A stretch of 64,000 bases of DNA, from contig RMBW01000012.1 in the NCBI GenBank assembly GCA_004009845.1, positions 1-64,000 on the forward strand. The letters are read 5' to 3'. Made by a program: the position numbers and the translations under genes. Under the pieces are notes generated by a model. The model ran no database searches and was not told where the DNA came from. It worked only from the letters and a program-made list of their open reading frames with translations. This document shows positions 10,250 to 21,899 of this stretch, piece by piece (within the stretch, counting starts at the first letter, position 1; each line of letters opens with the position of its first letter). The stretch is from Davidsoniella eucalypti (lineage: Eukaryota > Ascomycota > Sordariomycetes > Microascales > Ceratocystidaceae).

Positions 10250-11940
10250 GACAATATAAAAGTGTAACCGAAACCCCCCAAAAGAAAAAACGAGAACATA
10301 AACGCCAGCCTTCCTCTGCTAAAGCCAGAGCATCAGCTGCCGGCATGATCGTTCCAATGGTCCTACCATCATCGATGTTGAAGATATCAACACCAGAGTC
10401 AGCTAGAGCGCAGCATCATATATGATTGATGAGGAATATAATGGATGATGTATTCTGTATTAAAAAAAATTGAAACAAAAACTATCTTGATATCTCGATT
10501 GAAAATGTCCTTGTAGTACAAATGAAATAAAGAATATATGGCACTTTACCAGCTGGCAGCTTTCGAAGACTAAGTGAGCACATAATATTTTATGGGGCTA
10601 GGGCTAAGTACCACCTTGACCCTTTTGATGGCCAATGTTTATTGTGATATCAAACTTCTAATTTCCAACATAAACGAAATGTTGCACAATGAGTTCAACA
10701 CAATTAGAAACGCTCTGATTCTTACAAGTTATATTCTTCCTAATATTATTGAGAAAGACTACAAAGGCAATATGAGAATCTACAAAAATTCAAGTGATAG
10801 AAATAGTCCTTGCACTGACTTGGAGTTTTTGTTGCCCCTAATGCCGCCATTCTGGGTCGATACACCACAAGAACAGAAATTCACACTATTATATTTAATG
10901 ATGGAAGGATGTATCAAGACTTAACTAGCTATGGAATTAGGTACACAAGAAGGTAAAGCTACAAGACAGTACTGAGTGCTAGAGAGCTACGACATATCGA
11001 CTCTGATAAGCTAGCAAATGTGTTAGACAAAACCTGTAGTTTTATCGTTTAAGAACGCCTAAGAACTTACCGAATAGACTTTGTTTGATTGTGTTGTTGG
11101 TAGTTTAAAGTTGTCTTTGATTTTTGACTTTGTCGGATTGCAAGAGTGGAAGTTCAATTTGGGAGAGTGAACAATTAAATGGGAATGTACTGATAGACTA
11201 GAGTTCATAGCAAACATTGACTGGAGGTTTCAGAGCTAGATTAATGGGTATCTATGAGAGATGTCTGTTCGTACTTATATAGCCAGACCTGAGAAGTCCA
11301 ATATGTTCATTCCAGGTTCTCAGGCTGTGTACTAAGGTCTAGCTAGCAATACTTTCTTCTTCCGTTTTGCTGTCTCGAACATCTGCGGAGATATTCACGA
11401 AAACTTTCACCAGGCCAACTTAGTGATTTCTTGAGGTTCATGCGGAGTGAGTTGGCAAATTAGTACTTGCATAATATTTGCAAAAATGGGAACCCCTTTT
11501 CAGAGGAAGTTATGTTACACAAACCCGGCAGAAGAAAGACGTTATACATTGATGTCCTGAATGAATCGTGTAGTGTATAAGAAGTGCAACATGTTCTGTG
11601 TATATAGAGCGACTCTTGTTTTTAGTGTAATATAGCACGAACAATATACTAATTATCTTTCAACTTTGTGTCTAAATAGTTACCTCCAATGTCAATTTGG
11701 GTAAAAGGACAGAAAAGGTTCAAGGCCTGTTTTAGTACAGAAAGACTATTGAGGAAATAGAGGCCAAAATTCGAGACTATGAAGTAGCCTAAGGGTCTAT
11801 ATGCCACGATTAAATGTGTCATGCGGTGGAAAAATACAGTCCCTAGTTGGGCTTTTTCCCTGATCTGGAGCTAGTTGTAATGTTGTCTTGCTTGCTCAAA
11901 GTTTAGCCTAGTAAAGATACTTCATGTAGAGCTACTCTAT
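10250..11940. other. Non-coding region with minor coding-like traces
   Basis: The minus strand at about 10420-10290 reads around 40 codons (GVDIFNIDDGRTIGTI...) without stops, possibly a gene fragment. A plus-strand ATG frame at 10592-10924 gives 110 codons of unremarkable AT-rich composition. Neither is recognised and no RNA gene is seen. Confidence 0.3.
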
Positions 11941-11947
11941 ACGCTTC

Positions 11948-12405
11948 CTACAGGATGTTAGTAGGGTAGTAGTAGTAGGACATGGAGTTGTACACCTTAG
12001 ACAAAGTGTAACCCGCTCTTTCGATCCAAATGTCAGTGGCCACCTGAATGGTGCTGCTGCTGTAATCAGCATTGGTTCTGTCACCCTAGATAAGGCTATG
12101 AAGGTTGTTAGTATGTGTTGATAGAGATAGATGTAGTAGAAGTTTTGCCAGGGAACTTACCGCAAGGGACCGAAGGGAGAGACGCACCGACATTGGAAGA
12201 GTGATGATCACCCTTGACAGCAAAAGTAACGTAGCCAAGGGCAACGTTCAAAAGCATAGAGGCAGCGAGAAGGCCAATTCCGATTTGAAGGAGGTGAGAG
12301 ATGGCCTTGTCAACGAACGAACTGCTTCAATCGAGTAGACCCCTTGGGAGGTTCCTTTTCCGGAAGAGGAGCGTAGCTCTCAGGAGAAAACTAATAGTCA
12401 CTCAT
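11948..12405 (-). pseudogene. Small membrane protein relic
   Basis: From an ATG at 12405 the minus strand reads MSDY, a TAG, then FSPESYAPLPEKEPPKG, a frameshift near 12313, and then a clear membrane segment (LLQIGIGLLAASMLLNVALG) followed by a polar region. A good donor (gtaagt at about 12160), branch point (actaac) and acceptor (catag) mark one intron. The second exon reads TIQVATDIWIERAGYTLSKV and ends at TAG 11950-11948, but in a different phase and after another TAG. At most about 130 residues. A short cytosolic N terminus with one membrane anchor recalls DUF3328/UstYa-like proteins, but none of their later motifs are present, so identity is open. Confidence 0.35.
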
Positions 12406-12699
12406 ATTGAATAGCTGCTTGAATTGATTTGGAGATTTTGGTCGAAATCAAGCCGTGATTCTGGGTTGAGCTGCAGAAGTGTGATGTCTATGAGAAGAAA
12501 ATATTTTTCAAGAAGCAGAGAAGATTCTCCCCAACTTATAGATAGCAATAAAACCCTAGAGGCAAATATGTTACTATGTAAAGGCCTAAAAGTCAAAACT
12601 CACTCACAACAATTGGGACTTGAGGAAAAGAAACGTGTGGGAGTATCCGGGAGTGGGTATACTGGACACCATCGAAAGCAGTGTGGCATTTGATATAGC

Positions 12700-13550
12700 A
12701 CAGTGGTATCTAGGCTGTGGCTATGGCTAGCGATACTACAACCGGTAGATTTGTATCTCTCTATATACTTCTAATAGAAACGTAATTAATAGTCATAATT
12801 AAACATCACATATGCTTAAATCAATTGGAGACTAGCAAGAGCAATAATAACAGCTACAAGAGTGACTTATGATAGCAAAGTCTTTTACCCAGAACTTCAG
12901 ACATCATAGGACATATTTAATATAACATAAGCTTGGTGTCAAATAGGGAAATCACGAGATTTTGGTATATATACGAAATTGCTCAATTGGCATTGAAGCT
13001 TAGCCGAACAGTAGAGTTCCTAATTGGGGAATTTCATATGCTAACATCCCTTTTACTACGCTCACAGGCCTAGGTTTTGCTCCCACAGTTTTTCCAAGAC
13101 ATTGCACAATTGCTGCTCCCAGAACTTCGTCGCCATTGCCTATTCTGGGATGATTACGAAGTTCCCAAAGGCACTTTCTGCGAGAACTTCTATGCGAAGA
13201 AGGGCCAAAGTCATCCTCGTAATGATCACGTGAGCATCAAGTTCCAATGGAGGGTTGGAACTGCTGAGGAAAACAAGATTCTAGATTAGAGCAGAGACAT
13301 TCAATGGCTATTTCACAATATAGAGATATTTACAATTGGTATATGCAAGGGATGGTAAATAACTGATTGATTGAAACAAAACAAAACAAAAAAATAACAG
13401 AAAAGGAACCAAAGCAAAACCCAAAACTCCAAAACTCCATCCAAACATCGTAAAATCGACCCAATCCCGGTTAGATACCCAGCCCAGTATATGCCTCCAG
13501 CTCATGCCTGCTCACCTGTGTCTCACCAACCTCGCCACCTCATCAACTCA
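12700..13550. other. Intergenic, no supported gene
   Basis: AT-rich at the left. A GC-richer block at 13077-13289 reads as a plus-strand open frame with no recognised family. The rest is the 3' flank of the orphan gene at 13555. Confidence 0.3.
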
Positions 13551-13554
13551 GAAC

Positions 13555-14622
13555 TCAAGCGACGAAAGCTCTCCGCCCGTCCAAGTTTATCTCGCCTCGT
13601 ATGACGAAGTCGGACATTCGATGCAGCATCACTTTGATCTGCTCATCGATGCCCTCCATCTTGTCGCCAAACGCAGGCTCGACGAGGATCCGGACATTCA
13701 CAAGCTTTCCATCGCTCTCGTATGACGGGTTGTGCGCCACATCAACCGTGATGACACGATGCGTGAGGTTGCTTCGCAGCCACCAAGGTCCGTCACCAAT
13801 TTCCTTCACGGGGTGATCCTCCGGGTAGGAATTTTTGCCGCGGAAAATGGGGGATGCCTTGGATATGACAACAGAGAAATTGCCAGCCGACAGGTCGGGC
13901 ATCGCTGAAACCGGCAAGATATTGCCAGGCTTAAAGGCACTCACGTATCTCGCCGCTGAGGCGTGTTCAACGACGCGATCGTGGGAGGGCATGAACCCGC
14001 AGGCGTTGGACAACCCGCAGACCTTGGGCAACCCAAAATCCTCGTGTTGAGAGCAGACTGGTATGCAGTACAGTCCACCCTCTTGATAGCTGCTGGGTTT
14101 TCTATCTTCGACGGGCCGATAGGATAGCCCGCTTTGAGGATCTTGGTAGCAGCACGTACTATTTTGGGCGTAATAGTAGTACCACTCCTGAGCTAGTGTG
14201 AAGGCTGCTAGCTCGGCCTCTCTGATGGCGCGGATCAATCCACCCTCAGGCATGACAGCCTCCAGCAGTGGGGTAGCTGGCATGGAGTCGGAGTAGTCGG
14301 AAACTCCACTGTCGGCGTCTAGATCCGGCTCTTCAGACACTAGCTCAGATTGCCCTTCGCTCTGGGCAGTTCCATCCTCGATGTCACCAGACACCTCAGG
14401 GACTACAGCGACGCTGCGGGGGGCAAGGAAGACTGTAGAAGCGGCCCAGATGGCCTGATCCTGTTTTGCAAGATCAAAGGCATTCTGGGCCCAGCTGGTT
14501 TGGGCCTCGTCGTAATTGACCTCATCGAGGTCGCCAAGTCCGGAAACTGCCAGAGACTCGTAGGCACCAACACCGAGGACGGTGTTGACACTGGTGCGGA
14601 TCTGAGCCTCGGTGTCGTTCAT
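13555..14622 (-). CDS. Orphan hypothetical protein, 355 aa
   Basis: One long minus-strand frame with gene-like composition in an otherwise AT-rich stretch. I start it at the ATG at 14622 (context TTTCAAAATGAAC). The upstream in-frame ATGs lie in what looks like a 5'-UTR intron: GTATGT at about 14689, branch CTAAC, acceptor GTAG just before ATTTCAAAATG. A TATA box (ctataaaaagg) lies near 14917-14930 in the right orientation. The first 150 residues are acidic and Ser/Glu-rich; the second half is more structured, with eight cysteines between about residues 155 and 215 (STCCYQDP, YCIPVCSQ, VCGLSNACG). No signal peptide or membrane segment. No family recognised. Likely expressed, nuclear or cytosolic, function unknown. 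Confidence 0.65.
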   Translation of the reverse strand: MNDTEAQIRTSVNTVLGVGAYESLAVSGLGDLDEVNYDEAQTSWAQNAFDLAKQDQAIWAASTVFLAPRSVAVVPEVSGDIEDGTAQSEGQSELVSEEPDLDADSGVSDYSDSMPATPLLEAVMPEGGLIRAIREAELAAFTLAQEWYYYYAQNSTCCYQDPQSGLSYRPVEDRKPSSYQEGGLYCIPVCSQHEDFGLPKVCGLSNACGFMPSHDRVVEHASAARYVSAFKPGNILPVSAMPDLSAGNFSVVISKASPIFRGKNSYPEDHPVKEIGDGPWWLRSNLTHRVITVDVAHNPSYESDGKLVNVRILVEPAFGDKMEGIDEQIKVMLHRMSDFVIRGEINLDGRRAFVA

Positions 14623-14699
14623 TTTGAAATCTACTTCCATGATGTTAGATTCACAGATATAGAGCCAGAAGAATGGGTGATACATACTAGATCAACTTT

Positions 14700-15640
14700 C
14701 AAAGTGAATTGTAAAAATATGGTGTTGTTGTTGGGAGGTAGCGAGTTGACAAACTACAAGATGATTAATCTTGTAAGAGAAAATGGGAAGAAGAAGGTAT
14801 AATTCTAATCAATAAAGTTGGTTATATCAAGAATGGATTGTAAGTCAATGAATCGATGGTGATGAAAGATGGAAAGAAAAAAAAAACTAAAAAACTAAAA
14901 AACTAGGACTGCGACGCCTTTTTATAGACTGCTGTGGCCAATTATGAAAGGAAAGTCCTATAAATGACTTCCAATCGGCCTAGTAACCAGATCAGGCCAT
15001 TTTTAAAGACGGCCTTCTCATTAAAGAAAAATACATGATAGCTAAAGTCCTAAAAGTCTGTGTAAGGTTAGACCTCTGGACATGCCAAAAGCGAGGCTCT
15101 GACACGATTAGCACACACGACAACTATCACGATCGTACTTGTATTTCCGGGCAATTGGTGATTTATATCCAAAGCAAGAAAATGATGATGGTCAGAGATA
15201 GTAAAGTGATACTATAATCAGTTTGATTTTACATGTTTCTGAGATCAGGGGCTATACTATGAGATGTCTACAACATTACCAACAACAGAAATATAAACAA
15301 ACCGTTCGTTATCACATCAGTTAACCGCTAATCTACTTAACGGTAGTTCTCACTAACATAGAGTTTGAAAGGGTTACTTTGACGTTTTCTAAGGCAAAGA
15401 GCTTGTCATAATATAAAGGATAAAAGTTTATACCTCCGATAAAACTTGTGACCTGCTAACACAGCCGGGCACTAGAATATTTCATAGTTACAGCATCACG
15501 ACTTGTTAAATTGGAGGTTCAAAAAACAGTTTTTGAGAGAAAGATGTTATAAGTAGTCTCGACTTTAGACTTGGACTAAAAGTCTTGGCATTTTACACAG
15601 GAAACTTTGACAACCCTTATAATCATCATCTACATAGCTT
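14700..15640. other. Promoter side of the orphan gene and AT-rich DNA
   Basis: Contains the TATA box and leader of the 13555-14622 gene and an (ACTAAAAA)-type run near 14885-14905. No other gene supported. Confidence 0.35.
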
Positions 15641-15642
15641 TA

Positions 15643-15766
15643 GCAACCCTCATAGCTGACACACAGTCACATGACGAGTCACGTGAGATAGATAATGACG
15701 CCAAGGACAGGTTGCTGCCTATGGCTTGGGGTTGCATTCTAGTCATAATCATATTACAAGACTCTC
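15643..15766. repeat. Dispersed repeat, copy 2 (partner at 6948-7075)
   Basis: Same orientation as copy 1. Its first 14 bases are partly echoed 32 bases upstream (caacccttataat at 15611), suggesting local rearrangement at its edge. Confidence 0.75.
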
Positions 15767-15779
15767 ATGCATACTATAG

Positions 15780-18700
15780 CCAAGTATAGAAACAAAGAAG
15801 CACAGAGAATAAATATTAAGAGGATCTAACGCAAGATAAATTAAACTCCCTACATGTATTTACTCTACGCAGTGTACCTAAGTAAACGGTGCTTGGATTG
15901 TAGCAAATTGGGAGCCTAGTAGTGTTCCGCCGGCAACAAGGTCAGGCATATTATTATAGTACGTATATGTACTTATCTCATTCATGCTTACATCGGGGTT
16001 ATCGTTCTTGTGGGCCGACGAAGAGGGCGCGCTGTAAATAGGTGCAACTGTAGGTGTAGATGTGGATGTAGATGTAGATATTGTTGGTGGAGGTAGTTTT
16101 TGCTGTTGTTTTGCGGGGTTCGAATGACATGGCGCTGCGAGATTGACGTTGGAGAATAATCAATGCATCATCATATGACAATGAAATATCCTCTTCGTCT
16201 ACTATGTTTCTCTCAAGAATGGATTCAGAGAAGGTTCTGACGAAGTTGAGAGGTGCCTTTCTACCATTCAAGTTTCATACAAAGTTTGCGGATATTTCTA
16301 GATACATAAACTATAGTACCAAAATTGCTTCATTGTAGTTGAGCTCCCAGGTGGCCTATTCAGGCTGAGTTGAGGCGATGTGTATGTGGGTGGAATGTAA
16401 GAAGTTAGCTGCATGAATGTACTCTTGGCGGACCAATCACATCAAGAATGGGTTCTTTTGCTATCTTCCATCGGTTATTGTTGGGGAAAGTATGATGCAT
16501 TTCTGTGGTCAAGATTTGCCTAGACTCGGAGGTCAATAAAAAAGGCTGGATACTGGATAAATCATGGGATCATATCGTAAAGACCAACTTTGTACTATCG
16601 TGACGGTTGTAAAGATAACTCTTGTGTGATAAAACGTTTCAAGTATTCATCGTGTAAGCAAGCTTTAATTTGACGTTGATGAGTGCTTCTCCCTCAAAAA
16701 TATAATATTGAGAAAGTCTCAAAGATGTCACCATGTTTGCTTAGATCTATCTCTATTAATAAATAACCCAGTAATATTAATTTAAGCTATCAAGGTGGCA
16801 TCAGTATTTGGCATCTTTTATGTTTGATGAGACGCACAAAATGCGGAATCCATTACTATGATATCCGTTATCCTATATTCTATGAAATTTGATATGGCTC
16901 GTGATTCTATCGGACCCGAAGATAGGGTACCGAGAACAGTTCAATGACAAGGCAGATGAAACATAAAGACGTGTTCTTGGGCAGAAACACCAATGTGTGC
17001 TTATAGAGTTGATAGAGTGGTACTTCTAAAGTTGCTCAGTAAAGTCAACATCTCAAAGGCTTATATATCGTGAGGCTTTCTTGGTAGAGTTTTTTTTCAA
17101 TAGAAGTTTTGATCGTCATGAACCTAATGCGCGCATTTTAGAACTAGGTTAAATCACTACAAAGGTATGCTTTTGAGTAGGAGAGCGAACGGCCAGTTAC
17201 AGAGTCGATAGAGATGGCATTGCCATAGTTCCTGAATGAAACCGATGTTCCAAAGTCCTATATATCACAACGTGTTCTTGGCATGGGTTTATTTTGTTTA
17301 TCATTAAGGGCACGTTGTTTACAGATTTGGTGTTTTTGGCACTGTCGTGGTCCCTAGATGAAGCCAATGTTTTAAAGTCCTTTAGATCACGAGTTTTTCT
17401 TGTTAGAGATAATAGGGGGCTAGTTGTGGAGTTAATAAAGTTGACATTGTCTTCGTTCTTGAATCAAGACATTACGCCCAAGTCCTTGGCGTCGTGAGCT
17501 TTTCTTGGAAGGGTCTTGTAACTTCAGGTTGTGGACTTTGACAGTTATGAGTTCGGTATGCCTGAAAGTCCATTATTTTTGCTAATAGCGTAACGCCAAA
17601 CTTTTACTAAAGAATTTGTGTCACATTTCTTATATTTGATAGTACATCTCGCCTTATATCCCATGGATATCTCTCAATTCATACCACCAACACCCATTGA
17701 ATATGACTATATTTGAGGGAGATTCGACAAAGTTTACCGATCTTGCGAGAAATTTCTCGGCAGGAAGATTTGTCACAATATTAGACTCTACGGGTGAGCT
17801 GTGGCAAAAGAGCATATGACACCATGTCTTTGGTTAGATCCGACACCCGTTTATCACTGGGGTCGGGAAAGTGTTAGTCCCCGTGGCGAAGACCTCAATG
17901 TGAGATAAGATGGTACGAAGGGTGCCAATTTATAGTTTTAGGCCGATCTTTAAGTTTAGACCCCATACGTAAGGGGGGTGGAAAAGGTAATGGTGGTAAT
18001 TACTACTGGCTCTGTTTAGTGATCTACTATGAAGTAAATGCAAACAGCCTTCGAATACTCTCTGTATAAAAAATAGGAATTTTTGTTGGGAACGCAGCTT
18101 TGGTATCTTGTCAATTATAGCACATTTCGTAGTATGTCTGGTGTAGATAGCAAAAAAATACCCTATCAAGCCTAACCTTCAATAGTGAACAGCTCATACA
18201 AGAATAAACGTAAGTGATTTAACTAAATAATTAAATAGTTATTGTGATGTGGATGAGTTCCATCATTTTCGATGGGCTGTGCAAGATCGATGAGATCTAG
18301 ATCCGGATGTAAAATATGGCCATTAAGCAGCGGGGTAGCGGTCTGGAGTCTCCTGCAGGCTAGAACTGAAAGTACCTGCGCTATAGGTATAATAGAGTAA
18401 AGAACAATTGACGGTCAAGTTCCATGAGCATAGCACGGCCTTGAAATTGATTGAAGGTATGCCGTGTTGCGACTCTAATGATGCGCAATAATTAACCCAA
18501 GAATACCAAGCTCATTACGAAGGGCTCTAGAAATTTACACTGGTCCAGTTCCATTAGAAGATCTGAACGTGGGTGGCATAAAAGGAGCAAATATGTTTTT
18601 CCGGCCAATTGATCAGTATGTTGTCGGAGTACTGGTTAATTTTAGTGCACTTCCAGTGTAAGTCAGTGTAAGTGGAAGAGTAATTTTCCAGTGATTGTTA

Positions 18701-20200
18701 AGAACATGGTGACATAAAGGTATCAATTAATATTTTCCAGACTCTATGAGGTACCTTGAGTGCCAAATTTGGGGTGGAGGTACGTAGACTCAGTGGGGCG
18801 ATGTGAAAGAGTACTTTGTTTTTCCTAATTGGGAAGCACTGCCAAGAAATTTAAAACTACGCTAAAATGTGGGGGGCAAAGTGGCAAAGTGCAGCACGAT
18901 ATGGCGATATGGCTATTGCAATTTGAGTGAGTTGTCTTGTCAGGAGAGCCAAAAAAAAAAAAAAGCAGTGATGGGAAACGGATAGACGGTAGTTTGTGCT
19001 GCTGTATTTAGGTTGCAGTCGCGTCTATGTCAGGCGAACAGGCGCTGAAATCATCAAGCGAGACTCGATTTGTGATGGCAAGCCTGAGAATCACACCCTG
19101 CCAAGCTTTATTTAGCGGAACACCTCCGAGAGACAATTCTTGACATGTTGTGCGACATCTTGGCATTTCTTGGCATTGCAACATAGCGACAACAAGCAAC
19201 TTTATATGACTTCACGCCGTATCGTGCCCAGCATCAAATTTTACGGCGAATTCGATACAGCATTTTTGGGGAAATACCCCTACACTGTGGCGAGGACCAG
19301 TGCAGCATAATTTGGGAATCCCAGCAGCTGCGCTAAAGACTGTATCAGCATACTCAGTTATCTGGTCTGGATTTCAGACTAGATGGGAGCCTGGCTCTGC
19401 TGGCTCGTCTGCATTCGGCGATGCTGGTATTAGAATATAAAAAAGAGATATAACTGATATAATATATCCCAATATAATATATCCGCTCGTTATCTCGTGC
19501 GTTCTCGCATAGACTTCTGAAGCTAGAAAATTACTGGGGTCTAAGCCGCACTGGAGATGGCCGAATTGGGCGCTGCTACTGAGTTACTGGGCTTCTCACC
19601 CCCCATAGTTGAATTGAACATGACGAATTTAACATGGCAACTATGTGGCAGCGTATCTACGTAGTTACCCTCGTAGAAAGAGACTGACTCGCAGTGTAGA
19701 AGCACATAATGCTATGTATGATCGATATTGATATTTATCCTGATATAGCATATCATATAGACACTCGAGATGAGCATTGGAAAAGTCATGGTCTTTGGTA
19801 GTTACTGGTGCTGCTCTAAAAACCACCTAGTAGAGGCAAGAGACACTGGCTAGTTCTCAAAACAGCAGTCCTGGTAGAGTGCTGCTCATGACTGTTGTGG
19901 CTTCCAAATACGGCGTCACTCACGTCAGTACTGTTCTGAGCAAACAAACCACGGGAACACCGTCCACTAGTCCACAACAGCACTTCAAGCTTATCCATAT
20001 CCACTAGCCTCTAATTTTATCTTGTTATCCACGCCGTCTAGGCTGAACAGCGTCAAGGCAACGTTGCCATTCGGCGTTTGTCTATCAGTTCAACATGTAT
20101 CTCTTAGTGTGTATGAATATCCTACAACTCGCCGCTCTCTAAGCCCCTCCGTTTCCGGCCTTTGCGGCATCAGCTGCCATTGCTTCAATTTTCACTGACT
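15780..20200. other. Long gene-free interval
   Basis: Over 4 kb with no convincing gene. Seen in it: a GTAGAT microsatellite at about 16040-16085, a degenerate tandem array at 16930-17520, an A14 run near 18951-18964, and TA-rich palindromic patches near 19440-19480 and 19710-19770. Several short open frames occur but lack coding character. Confidence 0.4.
16930..17520. repeat. Degenerate tandem repeat, about four units
   Basis: Four blocks share the order: agt-aa-g/cc-atgtt, then aaagtcctata/ttagatcac, then gttcttgg. The aaagtcc-like core occurs at about 17054, 17252, 17373 and 17479, so unit spacing varies from about 105 to 200 bases. Strongly diverged. Confidence 0.45.
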
Positions 20201-20214
20201 TTAGCGTTCTTTAG

Positions 20215-20792
20215 AGACGTATAAATCAATGCCCAGTCACCCTCCGACTTGCTCTCAAAACTTTCTCGTTGAGACCATCGATCAAAATCCGATTTGCTCT
20301 ACCCAAACGTCAGTTGTTCTTACACATCTTCTTCTCTTTACTACAGTGTTACATTTTCCATTGTGTCTATAAGTCCCTGGAGATTGCTTCACTATTTGAA
20401 GACATTGACTGCTGCAGAGTGTTCTATGTTTTTGTTCCTCCTCTTCCTGACATTTCTGAACACCATCCTCCTTTCTCTAGTAGGTGATCTTCACTCACCA
20501 GTTAGGTACGTTTCCCCTTCATCTTTCCACCTATTTACCGGCCTGATCTGGCTTTGATGAACATCAGCACTAATATGCCACTTCTAATTTAGCTGAAGGT
20601 CTCCGAACCTTTCTTTTTTGGCGTCTCTGTAATAGAACGCCATTAAAATATCTTTAATCAGCCTCCTTCGCTCACAGGCTAGATACGTCTGCCCTGTATT
20701 CCTTCACCTTTTTCCCTTCCACTCTTTTACTGATCTGGCTATGGTGGGAACCATTGCTGACGTTACTTCTTATTTAGGAATCGGCTGTCAAA
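20215..20792 (+). promoter_or_regulatory. Promoter and leader with two intron-like segments
   Basis: A TATA box (gtataaat at about 20219) is followed by a pyrimidine-rich leader. Two intron-like segments of about 110 bases follow, each starting with ag-gtacg or tagatacg and ending in a ttctaatttag or cttatttag acceptor (about 20503-20590 and 20683-20778). They share blocks such as cctatttac/ctttactgatctggct and appear to be diverged duplicates. The second ends 14 bases before the ATG. Confidence 0.5.
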
Positions 20793-21869
20793 ATGGTCCG
20801 TCCTACAGATCTGGTCCGTCCTAGAGATCTAGTCTTGGACCCTAGTGCCGCAAAGTAGGAGTGGTTCCCCGATTTCCCCCCGGCCGGCACTGTCGATTCC
20901 ACACTTTTGAGTGTTGGAAGTGAGACTGTGGCGGCAGTCTCTGGCAGGGCCACGCAAACCCTGCCCACGCCCAAGGTGGCTGACGACGCCGCAGCTAGAG
21001 AGAAGCCAGCTGCCTTGGAGGGTGAGTGGGATGTTGAAGACCTGTTCAGGGAGCCTGAAGGCTTTGACTGGACAGCCTTTTTGGCTCTCCCCCATTCCCT
21101 TTCCCTTTCCCCCATCGTCGCTGCCCCTGTCATTGCTGCTCCAACAGTTGTCGATGCGGTTGAAGCCTTCGTCCCGCTTTGGCTTCCCGCACCTCCAGCA
21201 CCTCCCGCCGCGCCTATTGGGACTGCGGAGGTTGTCGAGACTGTGGAGGCTAAAGAGACTACTCTGGCCCCAACAGGCCCCGTGGCGGCTGAAGAAACCG
21301 ATGGCTCCACCGGTAGCGAGGAGCCTACGCGCCCAAATGTGGCGGCTCGGACTCGAGTCCGCCGCCCAATAGCGGCGCGAGTCTTCCGGCCTGGTGCAGT
21401 CATCGGCCAGCAGGTGGGAAGCTATTCCCCACCACCTGCTGGGGGGATCTTTTCAGGGGCCCGGATCTTCATCAACAGGATGACCGGGTTCCTGAAGCAC
21501 GTGCCTCTCCCGCACCACGGCCAACTGCCGCTGCGGAGAGAAAACGGGAGCCGCTACTTGGAGTGCCCAATCTGCCAAGCGGCATTCGCTGTGCCCCCGA
21601 GGGTCTCGGATGCCGACGCAGCCAAGAGCGTGCGCACCAATGTGCGCAGACACTTCATGAACGTCCATATGGACGCTCGTGTTGCGTGTATCGCGTCCGG
21701 TCGTTGCGCCGACCGGGCCGATAATCTCAAGGCCCTGTGTGCAAAGCACGGATGCGTGCACACAAGGGCCAACGGAATCGTGTCCTCCTATCGCGATCCG
21801 GCAGGCACCGATGTTGCCGCTAACATGAAGGGCGGGTGGGGATTGTTTGTGTCCCACTTCTCCTTGTGA
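20793..21869 (+). CDS. Orphan zinc-finger-like protein, interrupted by one in-frame TAG
   Basis: The ATG at 20793 has a good context (GTCAAAATGG) and reads 21 codons, beginning with a duplicated VRPxDLV motif, to a TAG at 20856-20858. The same frame then runs 336 codons without a stop. GC-rich and codon-biased, unlike the AT-rich flanks. The first half is Ala/Pro/Val/Glu-rich and disordered. The C-terminal part is compact, with a C2H2-like arrangement CPIC...RRHFMNVH (about residues 250-290) followed by Cys/His-rich CIASGRC and CAKHGC. This could be a degenerate zinc finger for DNA or protein binding. Removal of the TAG by splicing is not supported by any donor/acceptor. Either a young pseudogene, a readthrough gene, or translation starts downstream. 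No homologue recognised. Confidence 0.6.
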
Positions 21870-21899
21870 GCGCCAACTTTGGTGCTCGGGACGTGATTT

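Noticed and set aside
10592..10924. Plus-strand ATG frame of 110 codons
   Set aside because: AT-rich composition like its flanks, no motif, no promoter or leader features; probably chance.
16100..16145. ggttcgaat, possible tRNA B box
   Set aside because: The surrounding bases do not fold as a tRNA and lie next to a GTAGAT microsatellite.
15999..16271. Minus-strand frame of 90 codons
   Set aside because: Needs a TTG start and its second half is the translation of a GTAGAT microsatellite.
20774..21403. Long minus-strand frame of 209 codons
   Set aside because: Antisense of the GC-rich orphan gene at 20793-21869, whose strand is supported by promoter, start context and the C2H2-like motif.
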